The notes under the pieces are model-generated. The model made no database searches and had not been told where the DNA came from. It saw nothing but the letters and a program-made list of their open reading frames with translations. Shown here piece after piece: positions 57,317-64,000 of a stretch of DNA of 64,000 nt. The stretch comes from Prosthecodimorpha staleyi (lineage in GTDB: Bacteria > Pseudomonadota > Alphaproteobacteria > Rhizobiales > Ancalomicrobiaceae). The DNA is taken from assembly GCF_018729455.1 (NCBI RefSeq), contig NZ_JAHHZF010000013.1, positions 109,152-173,151 of the forward strand, given 5' to 3'. Every line of letters starts with the position of its first letter. Positions within the stretch are counted from its first letter, which is position 1. The translations under genes and the position numbers were made by a program.

Positions 57317-58309
57317 TCAGCGACGGCGGTAGGACGGATGCCAAAAGGTTATACGGCGCTCGGCGAGCGCCAGAAGGCCGTAGAAGACCGAACCGGTCAC
57401 CGCCGCGACGGCGATCTCGGCCCAGACCATGTCGAGGCTCATGCGCCCGACCTCGGTCGAGATGCGGAACCCCATGCCGAGGATCGGCGTGCCGAAGAAC
57501 TCGGCCACGATGGCCCCGATCAGCGCCAGCGTCGAGTTGATCTTCAGCGCATTGAAGACGAACGGCATGGCGGCGGGCAGGCGCAGCTTCAGGAGCGTCG
57601 TCGCCCAGTCGGCCGCATAGGAGCGCATCAGGTCGCGTTCCAGGGCGCCGGAGGCCGACAGGCCCGCCACCGTGTTGACCAGCGCCGGGAAGAAGGTCAT
57701 CACGACGACGACGGCGACCTTAGACTGCCAGTCGAAGCCGAACCACATGACCATGATCGGGGCGATGCCGATCATCGGCAGGGCCGAGACGAAATTGCCG
57801 ATCGGCATCAGGCCGCGGCGCAGGAACGGCAGGCGGTCGCAGAGGACCGCGATGGCGATGCCGAGCCCGGAGCCGAGCGCCCAGCCGGGGATCACGGCGC
57901 GCAGCACGGTCTGCACGAAATCCTCCGCGAGGATCGGCAGCGACTGGACGAGCCGGGCGCCGATCGCGGAGGGCGGCGGCATCAGCACCAGCGGCACGCC
58001 GGCGCCGACCGTGACGATCTCCCAGAGAAAGAGCAGGAAGGCGCCGAACAGGATCGGGACGAGAAGATCCAGCATGCGCCGTGCCGCCGGTGCCGGCGGG
58101 ACGGCCCGCGCCAGCCGGTCGGTCGCCCACCAGGCGGCGAGCCAGATCGCGACGATCGCGCCCCAGAACCAGGCCGGCGCCTGGCCGGCCAAGTCGGGCC
58201 TGTGCACGGCGTCGAGCGCCCACAGGCAGCCGGCGGCGACCGCCACCAGCCCGACCAACGCGGCCGGAATGCCGTCCGTCCGGTTGCGGGTCTGCGCGGG
58301 GGCGCTCAT
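57317..58309 (-). CDS. ABC importer permease (SsuC/TauC-like)
   Basis: 330-residue inner-membrane permease. About seven to eight membrane helices; BPD_transp_1-type domain in the C-terminal two thirds, with GWALGSGLGIAIAVLCDRLP, the FVSALPMIGIAPIMVMWFGF block, the coupling-loop MRSYAADWATTLLKLRLPAA and NALKINSTLALIGAIVAEFF. Two extra N-terminal hydrophobic segments precede it. The ATG at 58309 overlaps the stop of the next permease by four bases. It is part of a two-permease transporter with 58306-59283. Confidence 0.9.
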   Translation of the reverse strand: MSAPAQTRNRTDGIPAALVGLVAVAAGCLWALDAVHRPDLAGQAPAWFWGAIVAIWLAAWWATDRLARAVPPAPAARRMLDLLVPILFGAFLLFLWEIVTVGAGVPLVLMPPPSAIGARLVQSLPILAEDFVQTVLRAVIPGWALGSGLGIAIAVLCDRLPFLRRGLMPIGNFVSALPMIGIAPIMVMWFGFDWQSKVAVVVVMTFFPALVNTVAGLSASGALERDLMRSYAADWATTLLKLRLPAAMPFVFNALKINSTLALIGAIVAEFFGTPILGMGFRISTEVGRMSLDMVWAEIAVAAVTGSVFYGLLALAERRITFWHPSYRRR

Positions 58310-59283
58310 CGGCGGCCTCCCAGTGCCGCGACGGTGATCCGCTCGGCGAGCCCGACGGCGGCAACCGCCAGGGCGGCGAGCGCGGCGGCGGCGATCAGGG
58401 CGGCCCAGATCTGCACGGTCTGGCCGTAATAGGAGCCGGTCAGAAGCCGCGCGCCGAGCCCGGCCTGCGCGCCGGTCGGCAACTCGCCGACGATCGCGCC
58501 AACCAAGCTGATCGCGATGGCGACCTTCAGGCTGGCGAACAGGAAGGGCAGGGCGGCCGGCCAGCGCAGCTTCCAGAAGGTCGCCCAGGCCGAGGCGTCG
58601 TAGGTGCGCATCAGGTCGAGATCGATCGGATGCGGCGAGGTGAGGCCCTTGACCATGCCGATCGTGACGGGGAAGAAGCACAGATAGGCCGAGATGATCG
58701 ATTTCGGTATGAGCCCGGTGATGCCGAGCGAGCCGAGCACCACGATCACGATCGGCGCCACCGCCAGGATCGGCACCGTCTGCGAGGCGATGATCCAGGG
58801 CAGCAGGCTCTTCTCGAGCGTCTTGATGTGGACGATCAGCACCGCCAGCACGACGCCGAGCAGGCCGCCCATCAGGAAGCCGACGAGCGTCGAGGAGAGC
58901 GTGGTCCAGGCGTGGAACAGGAGATTGCGCGGCGTCCAGCGGATTTCGCAGCTGAAGAAGGCCGACCAGAACGGCTGGTCCGACGGCAGGCGGCCGCAGG
59001 TCGAGACGCGCAGTTCCATCACGATCTGATGCGGCGAGGGCAGCACCGGACGCTCCAGTGACCAGGCCGCCTGATAGCGGGCGGCGAGATCACCCTCCGC
59101 CGGCATCGACGGCAGGCCTGAATTCATCGGCAGGCAGGCCGCGTACCAGATCGCCAGGATCACGCCGACGATGACCAGGACCGGCCCGGTCTGGCCGCCG
59201 AACAGGATGTCGGCCGCCGCCCGCCCGCCGCCGCGGGCGCCGTGCGGTGCCGGTCGTGTCGGCAGGGCGGCCTCAGTCGTCAT
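58306..59283 (-). CDS. ABC importer permease, second subunit
   Basis: 325-residue permease paralogous to its neighbour. Seen: one N-terminal helix followed by an extended periplasmic loop containing several polar residues and two Cys, then LLFHAWTTLSSTLVGFLMGG, PWIIASQTVPILAVAPIVIV, the coupling-loop region MRTYDASAWATFWKLRWPAA and LKVAIAISLVGAIVGELPTG. Overlap with both the ATPase (11 bases) and the other permease shows tight operon packing. The large periplasmic loop is not usual for SsuC-type permeases and might contact the binding protein. Confidence 0.9.
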   Translation of the reverse strand: MTTEAALPTRPAPHGARGGGRAAADILFGGQTGPVLVIVGVILAIWYAACLPMNSGLPSMPAEGDLAARYQAAWSLERPVLPSPHQIVMELRVSTCGRLPSDQPFWSAFFSCEIRWTPRNLLFHAWTTLSSTLVGFLMGGLLGVVLAVLIVHIKTLEKSLLPWIIASQTVPILAVAPIVIVVLGSLGITGLIPKSIISAYLCFFPVTIGMVKGLTSPHPIDLDLMRTYDASAWATFWKLRWPAALPFLFASLKVAIAISLVGAIVGELPTGAQAGLGARLLTGSYYGQTVQIWAALIAAAALAALAVAAVGLAERITVAALGGRR

Positions 59284-60136
59284 AGGAGTGACCGGCTCTC
59301 AGTCCCTCGCGCACCCGGTGCGCCACGGCCAGGAATTCCGGCGTCTCGCGGATGTCGAGCGTGCGGTCGCGCGGGAAGTCGCAGTCGATCACGTCGATGA
59401 TCCGGCCGGGCCGCGGGCTCATGACCACGATCTTGGTCGACAGGAACACCGCCTCGGGAATCGAATGGGTGACGAACACCACGGTCTTGCCGGTCGCCGC
59501 CCACAGTGCCAGGAGCTGGCCGTTGAGCTTGTCGCGGACGATCTCGTCGAGCGCGCCGAAGGGCTCGTCCATCAGGAGGAGCGCCGGGTCGAAGGACAGC
59601 GCGCGGGCGATCGAGGCACGCTGCTGCATGCCGCCGGACAGCTGCCAGGGATACTTCTTCTCGAAGCCCTTCAGGTTGACGAGTTCGAGATTCTTCGCCG
59701 CCCGGGCGCGCCGTTCGGCGGCCGGCAGGCCGAAGATCTCGAGCGGCAGCATCACGTTCTTCTCGACCGTGCGCCACGGAAACAGGCCCGGCGCCTGGAA
59801 CACGTAGCCATACTGCCGCCGGCGCCGGGCCGCGTCGGGATCGAGCCCGTTGACCGTGATCGTGCCGGCGGTCGCCTGTTCGAGATCGGCGATCACCCGC
59901 AGGAGCGTGGTCTTGCCGCAACCCGACGGGCCGATCAGGGAGACGAACTCGCCGGCCGCGATGTCGAGCTCGACATCCTTCAGGGCATAGACCGGGCCGT
60001 CATTGGTCTGAAAGGTCAGCGACAGGCCGCGCGCCGTCACCACCGGTGCGGCGGCCTTGGCGCGATCTGTGACAGTCCCGGTCGCGCCGTTGCCGGCCGG
60101 GGCCGGAACCGTTTTTGCGCGTGCAGCCTCGACCAT
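59273..60136 (-). CDS. ABC importer ATPase (SsuB/TauB-like)
   Basis: 287-residue ATPase. Walker A GPSGCGKTTLLRV, Q-loop GYVFQAPGLFPWRTV, signature LSGGMQQRASIARALSF, Walker B LLLMDEPFGALDEIVRDKLN and switch His in VFVTHSIPEAVFLS are all intact. An N-terminal tail of about 35 residues precedes the domain. It is the first gene of the leftward operon; transcription would begin in the 221-base spacer shared with pyrF. The candidate operator TTTGATCAAA lies 26 bases upstream of the start. Confidence 0.93.
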   Translation of the reverse strand: MVEAARAKTVPAPAGNGATGTVTDRAKAAAPVVTARGLSLTFQTNDGPVYALKDVELDIAAGEFVSLIGPSGCGKTTLLRVIADLEQATAGTITVNGLDPDAARRRRQYGYVFQAPGLFPWRTVEKNVMLPLEIFGLPAAERRARAAKNLELVNLKGFEKKYPWQLSGGMQQRASIARALSFDPALLLMDEPFGALDEIVRDKLNGQLLALWAATGKTVVFVTHSIPEAVFLSTKIVVMSPRPGRIIDVIDCDFPRDRTLDIRETPEFLAVAHRVREGLRAGHSYDD

Positions 60137-60161
60137 CCGACCTCCCGTTCCGCCGGGCAGA

Positions 60162-60171
60162 TTTGATCAAA
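60162..60171. promoter_or_regulatory. Palindrome upstream of the pyrimidine-type ABC operon
   Basis: Perfect 10-base palindrome TTTGATCAAA in the divergent spacer before the ABC ATPase gene, in a locally AT-rich stretch. It could be a repressor site; no matching regulator gene is present in the window. Confidence 0.35.
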
Positions 60172-60357
60172 CGGAAAAATCCCTGGCAAGCGCCCCGCGT
60201 GGAAATTTATGCGGCACAATGCCCGGAGTCGATGCCTGCCCGATGGGCACCGCGGATCGGCGGAGATCGGATGGAGACGGGGGCGGCGGGGGCCGTGCCG
60301 CTTGCCGCGCCGCCCGGTGCGCCGTAATGCTGCCCCGACAGCCGAACGGAGCCGACC

Positions 60358-61080
60358 ATGCCTTTCCAGCCGAACCATCCGCGCGAACGCCTGATCCTCG
60401 CCCTCGACGTGCCGACCGTCGAGGAGGCCGAGGCGGTCGTGGCGGCCACGCGCGGGGCGGTCGGCGTCTACAAGATCGGCCACCAGCTGGTCTTCTCCGG
60501 CGGCCTCGCCCTGGCCGAGCGGCTGATCCGGTCGGGCGAGAAGGTGTTCCTCGACCTGAAGCTGCTCGACATCGACAACACGGTTGCCCACGGCGTCCAG
60601 GCCGTGGCGGCGCTCGGTCCGGCTTTCCTGACGCTGCACGCCTATCCGAAGGCGATGCGGGCGGCCGTGGCCGCCAAGGCGGCGTCCGGCGGTTCGCTGT
60701 CGCTGCTCGCCGTGACCGTGCTGACCTCGATGGACGATGCCGACCTGACCGAGGCCGGCTATGCCGGCGCGGTGCGCGGGCTGGTCGCCATCCGCGCCGC
60801 CCAGGCGCGCGCCGCCGGGATCGACGGCCTGGTCTGCTCGCCCGAGGAGGTGGCGCCGATCCGCGCCATCGTCGGGCCGGACATGATGCTGGTCACGCCG
60901 GGCGTGCGCCCGGCCGGATCCGCGGCCGGCGACCAGAAGCGCGTCATGACGCCCGGCGATGCGATCCGGGCCGGCGCCGACCTGCTCGTGGTCGGCCGCC
61001 CGATCCTCGCCGCCGCCGACCGCAGGGCGGCCGCGGAAGCCATCGTGGCCGAGATCGGAAGCGCCACGCGCGGACAGTGA
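60358..61080 (+). CDS. pyrF: Orotidine 5'-phosphate decarboxylase
   Basis: 240-residue TIM-barrel enzyme that makes UMP from OMP, the last de novo pyrimidine step. Seen: [31 protein letters not shown], the catalytic [20 protein letters not shown] with the Asp-Lys-Asp array, [33 protein letters not shown] and the phosphate-binding VTPGVRP followed by [11 protein letters not shown]. Length is normal. The ATG at 60358 follows GGAGCCGACC. It is divergent from the pyrimidine-type ABC operon, placing synthesis and degradation genes back to back. Confidence 0.96.
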   Translation: MPFQPNHPRERLILALDVPTVEEAEAVVAATRGAVGVYKIGHQLVFSGGLALAERLIRSGEKVFLDLKLLDIDNTVAHGVQAVAALGPAFLTLHAYPKAMRAAVAAKAASGGSLSLLAVTVLTSMDDADLTEAGYAGAVRGLVAIRAAQARAAGIDGLVCSPEEVAPIRAIVGPDMMLVTPGVRPAGSAAGDQKRVMTPGDAIRAGADLLVVGRPILAAADRRAAAEAIVAEIGSATRGQ

Positions 61081-61362
61081 CCATGCGCGTTTTTCAAGCA
61101 ATCACGCGTACGAATTCCTACTGACCCAACCCCTTGTCCAGTCGAACGAAAGTCGCAAGACGAAGTACGGGCTTCTGGACTCCTACCGTTTCGTTAAAGT
61201 CGCACCCATGACGGCCGGACGTCTGTCCGGTCGATCGGTGAGGCGCGGGAGCCGAACAGAAAATCGATGGTGGTTTGAACGTTTCGAGAGCGATTTCGCA
61301 CTCGCAGCGAAGGAAACCCCATGCCTGTTCGGCGCCGCACAATCGTTGACGGGAGGTCCGAC

Positions 61363-61671
61363 GTGCAAAGCGATCTGGTCGAGCGGGTGCGATCAAACCC
61401 GAAATTCCAGGAACTGGTCACCAAGCGCACCAGCTTCGGCTGGACGCTGACATTCGTGATGCTGGCCATCTACTACGGCTTCATCATGGTGGTCGCCTAC
61501 AAGAAGGAATGGCTGGCGATCAAGCTCGGCTCGGGCGTGATGACGCTCGGCATCCCGGTCGGCGTCGCCGTGATCCTGTCGGCCTTCATCCTGACCGGCA
61601 TCTATGTGGCGCGGGCCAACCGCGACTACGACGCCCTGATCGCCGCCATCAAGGAGGACGCGTCCAAATGA
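61363..61671 (+). CDS. DUF485 family membrane protein, partner of ActP
   Basis: 102-residue protein with two membrane helices, DUF485 family. It starts with [20 protein letters not shown], then [20 protein letters not shown] and [20 protein letters not shown], ending in a polar tail. DUF485 genes precede actP symporters across proteobacteria and their products are thought to assist the symporter. The GTG at 61363 is preferred because GGGAGG lies six bases before it; an ATG 14 codons upstream lacks a site. Its stop overlaps the actP ATG (ATGA), so they are co-translated. Confidence 0.88.
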   Translation: MQSDLVERVRSNPKFQELVTKRTSFGWTLTFVMLAIYYGFIMVVAYKKEWLAIKLGSGVMTLGIPVGVAVILSAFILTGIYVARANRDYDALIAAIKEDASK

Positions 61672-63338
61672 GCCGCTACGCCCAATCTCTCGCAGGCGCC
61701 GCGGCGCTTCTCCTCGCCGCAGGCGCAGCCCATGCGGCCGGTCCGGATGTCGGTCAGGTCCAGCAGCAGGCGACCAACTGGACCGCCATCGGCATGTTCC
61801 TGGCATTCGTGGTGCTGACCCTCGGCATCACCAAATGGGCGGCCGGGCAGAGCCGGTCGGCGGCGCAGTTCTATACCGCCGGCGGCGGCATCACGGGCTT
61901 CCAGAACGGCCTGGCGATCGCCGGCGACTACATGTCGGCCGCCTCGTTCCTCGGCATTTCGGGCCTCGTCTATACGTCCGGCTATGACGGCCTGATCTAT
62001 TCGATCGGCTTCCTGGTCGGCTGGCCGATCATCATGTTCCTGCTCGCCGAACCGCTGCGCAATCTCGGCAAGTTCACCTTCGCCGACGTGGCTTCGTTCC
62101 GCCTCGGCCAGACCCAGATCCGCACGCTGTCGGCCTGCGGCTCCCTGGTCGTGGTCGCCTTCTACCTGATCGCCCAGATGGTCGGTGCCGGCAAGCTGAT
62201 CCAGCTCCTGTTCGGCCTGCCCTATGCCTATGCGGTGGTGGCGGTCGGCCTGCTGATGATCGTCTACGTGACCTTCGGCGGCATGGTGGCGACCACCTGG
62301 GTGCAGATCATCAAGGCGGTCCTGCTGCTCGCCGGTGCCTCCTTCATGGCCTATATGGTGCTCGCCACCTACGGCTTCTCGCCCGAGGCGATCTTCGCCA
62401 AGGCCATCGAGATCAAGAAGACCGACGCGATCATGGCCCCCGGCGGCATGGTCAAGGACCCGATCGAAGCCGTCTCGCTCGGCATCGGCCTGATGTTCGG
62501 CACGGCCGGCCTGCCCCATATCCTGATGCGGTTCTTCACCGTCTCGGACGCCAAGGCGGCCCGCAAGTCCGTCTTCTACGCGACCGGCTTCATCGGCTAC
62601 TTCTACATCCTGACCTTCATCATCGGCTTCGGCGCGATCGTGCTGGTCGCCACCAACCCGCAGTTCCTCGACGCCAAGGGCGCCCTGCTCGGCGGCAGCA
62701 ACATGGCGGCGATCCATCTCGCCAATGCGGTCGGCGGCAATCTGTTCCTCGGCTTCATCTCGGCGGTCGCCTTCGCCACCATCCTGGCGGTGGTGTCGGG
62801 TCTCGCGCTCGCCGGTGCCTCGGCGATCAGCCACGATCTCTACGCCTCGGTGATCGCCAAGGGCCGGGTCTCGGAAGACAAGGAAATCCGCGTCTCCAAG
62901 ATCGCGACCGTGTTCCTCGGCCTCCTGGCCATCGTGCTCGGCATCGCCTTCGAGAACATGAACATCGCCTTCATGGTCGGCCTGGCCTTCGCGGTCGCGG
63001 CCTCGTGCAACTTCCCGGTCCTGTTGATGAGCATGTTCTGGAAGGGCACCACCACCAAGGGTGCGCTGGTCGGCGGCTTCGTCGGCCTGATCGCCTCGGT
63101 CGGCATGGTCGTGGCCGGTCCGGCGGTGTGGGAAGGCGTGCTCCTGAACCCCAAGGGTTCGGCGCCGATGCCCTACAACAACCCGGCCCTGTTCTCCATG
63201 ACGCTCGCCTTCGCGGTCATCTGGATCGTGTCCCTGCTCGACCGGACGCGTGCGGCGGCCGCCGAGCGCGACTCCTTCGAGGCCCAGTTCGTCCGCTCGC
63301 AGACCGGCATCGGGGCCTCCGGCGCCAGCGCCCACTGA
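61668..63338 (+). CDS. actP: Sodium/solute symporter, ActP-type acetate permease
   Basis: 556-residue sodium:solute symporter family protein with an N-terminal signal-like segment and about 13-14 membrane helices. ActP-type features: [100 protein letters not shown] and the [15 protein letters not shown] helix. It carries monocarboxylates such as acetate or glycolate into the cell, driven by a cation. Length is standard. It follows the DUF485 gene with a four-base overlap and precedes a cNMP-binding-domain gene, a combination often seen in alphaproteobacteria. No acs gene is in the window. Confidence 0.93.
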   Translation: MSRYAQSLAGAAALLLAAGAAHAAGPDVGQVQQQATNWTAIGMFLAFVVLTLGITKWAAGQSRSAAQFYTAGGGITGFQNGLAIAGDYMSAASFLGISGLVYTSGYDGLIYSIGFLVGWPIIMFLLAEPLRNLGKFTFADVASFRLGQTQIRTLSACGSLVVVAFYLIAQMVGAGKLIQLLFGLPYAYAVVAVGLLMIVYVTFGGMVATTWVQIIKAVLLLAGASFMAYMVLATYGFSPEAIFAKAIEIKKTDAIMAPGGMVKDPIEAVSLGIGLMFGTAGLPHILMRFFTVSDAKAARKSVFYATGFIGYFYILTFIIGFGAIVLVATNPQFLDAKGALLGGSNMAAIHLANAVGGNLFLGFISAVAFATILAVVSGLALAGASAISHDLYASVIAKGRVSEDKEIRVSKIATVFLGLLAIVLGIAFENMNIAFMVGLAFAVAASCNFPVLLMSMFWKGTTTKGALVGGFVGLIASVGMVVAGPAVWEGVLLNPKGSAPMPYNNPALFSMTLAFAVIWIVSLLDRTRAAAAERDSFEAQFVRSQTGIGASGASAH

Positions 63339-63348
63339 TCCGCGATCC

Positions 63349-63417
63349 GTCCCGCCCGGCTCCGCGCCGGACGGGACTCCTTCCGTCTCTCCAGCGCCAG
63401 GGCTCGTCCCTGGCGCT
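63349..63417 (+). terminator. Two tandem hairpins after actP
   Basis: First hairpin 63349-63377, GTCCCG-C-CCGGC with GCCGG-A-CGGGAC around TCCGC (one mismatch). Second hairpin, AGCGCCAGGG (63393-63402) with CCCTGGCGCT (63408-63417) around CTCGT. Neither has a clear T tract. They probably limit read-through into the next gene or protect actP mRNA. Confidence 0.45.
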
Positions 63418-63485
63418 TCGGCCTCGGCGGACCGGATGCCGGCCTGCCGCCCGATCGGACCCAAGGCCGCGTGAAGGATAGAGCC

Positions 63486-64000
63486 ATGCCGACGGCTTTC
63501 GACGCCCTCAACCCGCCCTTCGACCGGCTCGGCCATGACGAGGTCGAGCGGCTGCGGCGGCAGCTCGATATCGGCTACTTCCCGCCCGGCGCCGTCATCG
63601 TCGAGGCCGGCCGGCAGTCCGACGCCCTGCATGTCGTGATCAAGGGCGCCGTCGAGGAGCGCGATGCCGCCGGCGATGTGACCGCCGTGCTCGGTCCGAA
63701 GGACAGTTTCGATGCGCGCGCGGTCGTCCACGGCGCCGCCGATTCCCGCTTCGTCGCGGCTGCCGAGACGCTGGCCTATCTGATCCCGCGCGAGACGGTG
63801 CTCGATCTGGTCCGGCGCAATCGCGGCTTCGCGGCCTTCTTCTATTCCGAGATCTCCCGCAAGCTCGACGCCATGGCGCGCGGCGGCATGGCCGGCGGGG
63901 TCGAAAGCGTGATGCGCGCCCGCATCCGCGACGCCCGGCCGCGTGCGGCCGCCTTCATCCCGGCTTCCGCCTCGGCTGAGGGGGGCCGGCACAAGATGCG
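63486..64000 (+). CDS. cNMP-binding-domain protein (DUF294/CBS-type), cut by window edge
   Basis: The first 171 residues only. They form a cyclic-nucleotide-binding domain: MPTAFDALNPPFDRLGHDEV, FPPGAVIVEAGRQSDALHVV, then LGPKDSFDARAVVHGAADSR and AYLIPRETVLDLVRRNRGF, followed by the helix FFYSEISRKLDAMARGG. The canonical phosphate-binding Arg/Ala cassette is not clear, so nucleotide binding is doubtful. In many alphaproteobacteria the gene after actP encodes a cNMP-CBS-DUF294 nucleotidyltransferase-like protein with this N-terminus, so the rest is expected past position 64000. The ATG at 63486 is the only good start. Confidence 0.75.
   Translation, partial: MPTAFDALNPPFDRLGHDEVERLRRQLDIGYFPPGAVIVEAGRQSDALHVVIKGAVEERDAAGDVTAVLGPKDSFDARAVVHGAADSRFVAAAETLAYLIPRETVLDLVRRNRGFAAFFYSEISRKLDAMARGGMAGGVESVMRARIRDARPRAAAFIPASASAEGGRHKM

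Noticed and set aside
60137..60357. tRNA or riboswitch in the spacer before pyrF
   Set aside because: No cloverleaf, conserved aptamer core or terminator switch could be drawn; only the TTTGATCAAA palindrome stands out.

Overview
The window looks like chromosomal DNA of a high-GC alphaproteobacterium, most likely of the Hyphomicrobiales (Rhizobiales). Pointers are a CenR-type envelope response regulator, a DUF1192 protein, rpmI-rplT-pheS-pheT order, a complete glycogen operon, a liv-type ABC transporter and sigma70-like promoters with TTGAC-type -35 boxes. No rRNA, tRNA, CRISPR array, prophage or complete insertion sequence was seen.

Layout. 1-6.8 kb: an edge-truncated sensor kinase, a TetR regulator, exonuclease III, RNA 2'-phosphotransferase KptA, an L,D-transpeptidase-like protein, CenR and a single-domain cNMP-binding protein. 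7.1-9.4 kb: an RhlE-type helicase and a cold-shock protein on the same strand. 9.7-19.7 kb: a phenylacetate region. An ABC importer (livFGMHJ order) and paaN face leftward; paaG, paaI, paaK and a TetR regulator (paaR-like) face rightward from a shared promoter/operator region. 19.7-21.9 kb: a lipid kinase and two small exported proteins. 22.1-35.8 kb: glycogen metabolism, glgP-glgB-glgC-glgA-pgm plus a 1424-residue GlgX-MalQ fusion. 35.9-39.0 kb: DUF1192, recF, DUF817 and a LysE exporter, with short tandem repeats at both ends of recF. 39.1-44.2 kb (leftward): rpmI, rplT, pheS, a two-gene HEPN-type insertion, pheT. 44.6-48.3 kb: tryptophan to anthranilate catabolism (kynU, kynA, Lrp-type regulator, kynB-like formamidase). 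48.3-52.0 kb: a GGDEF-EAL protein and mtnA. 52.1-60.1 kb: reductive pyrimidine catabolism (ureidopropionase-like amidohydrolase, dihydropyrimidinase, NMT1/SsuA-type ABC importer). This run is interrupted by a Phd/PIN toxin-antitoxin pair and by a broken GIY-YIG gene between inverted palindromic repeats. 60.4-64 kb: pyrF, a DUF485-ActP acetate-symporter pair and an edge-truncated cNMP-binding protein.

The most unusual structures are small modules lodged inside metabolic or housekeeping operons: the HEPN pair between pheS and pheT, the PIN/Phd pair, and the palindrome-flanked GIY-YIG remnant. Others are the GlgX-MalQ fusion with a Shine-Dalgarno-preceded ATG at its domain junction, and the relay of ATGA-coupled mini-ORFs between recF and the DUF817 gene. 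All functions are read from sequence motifs and family knowledge; no database search was run.
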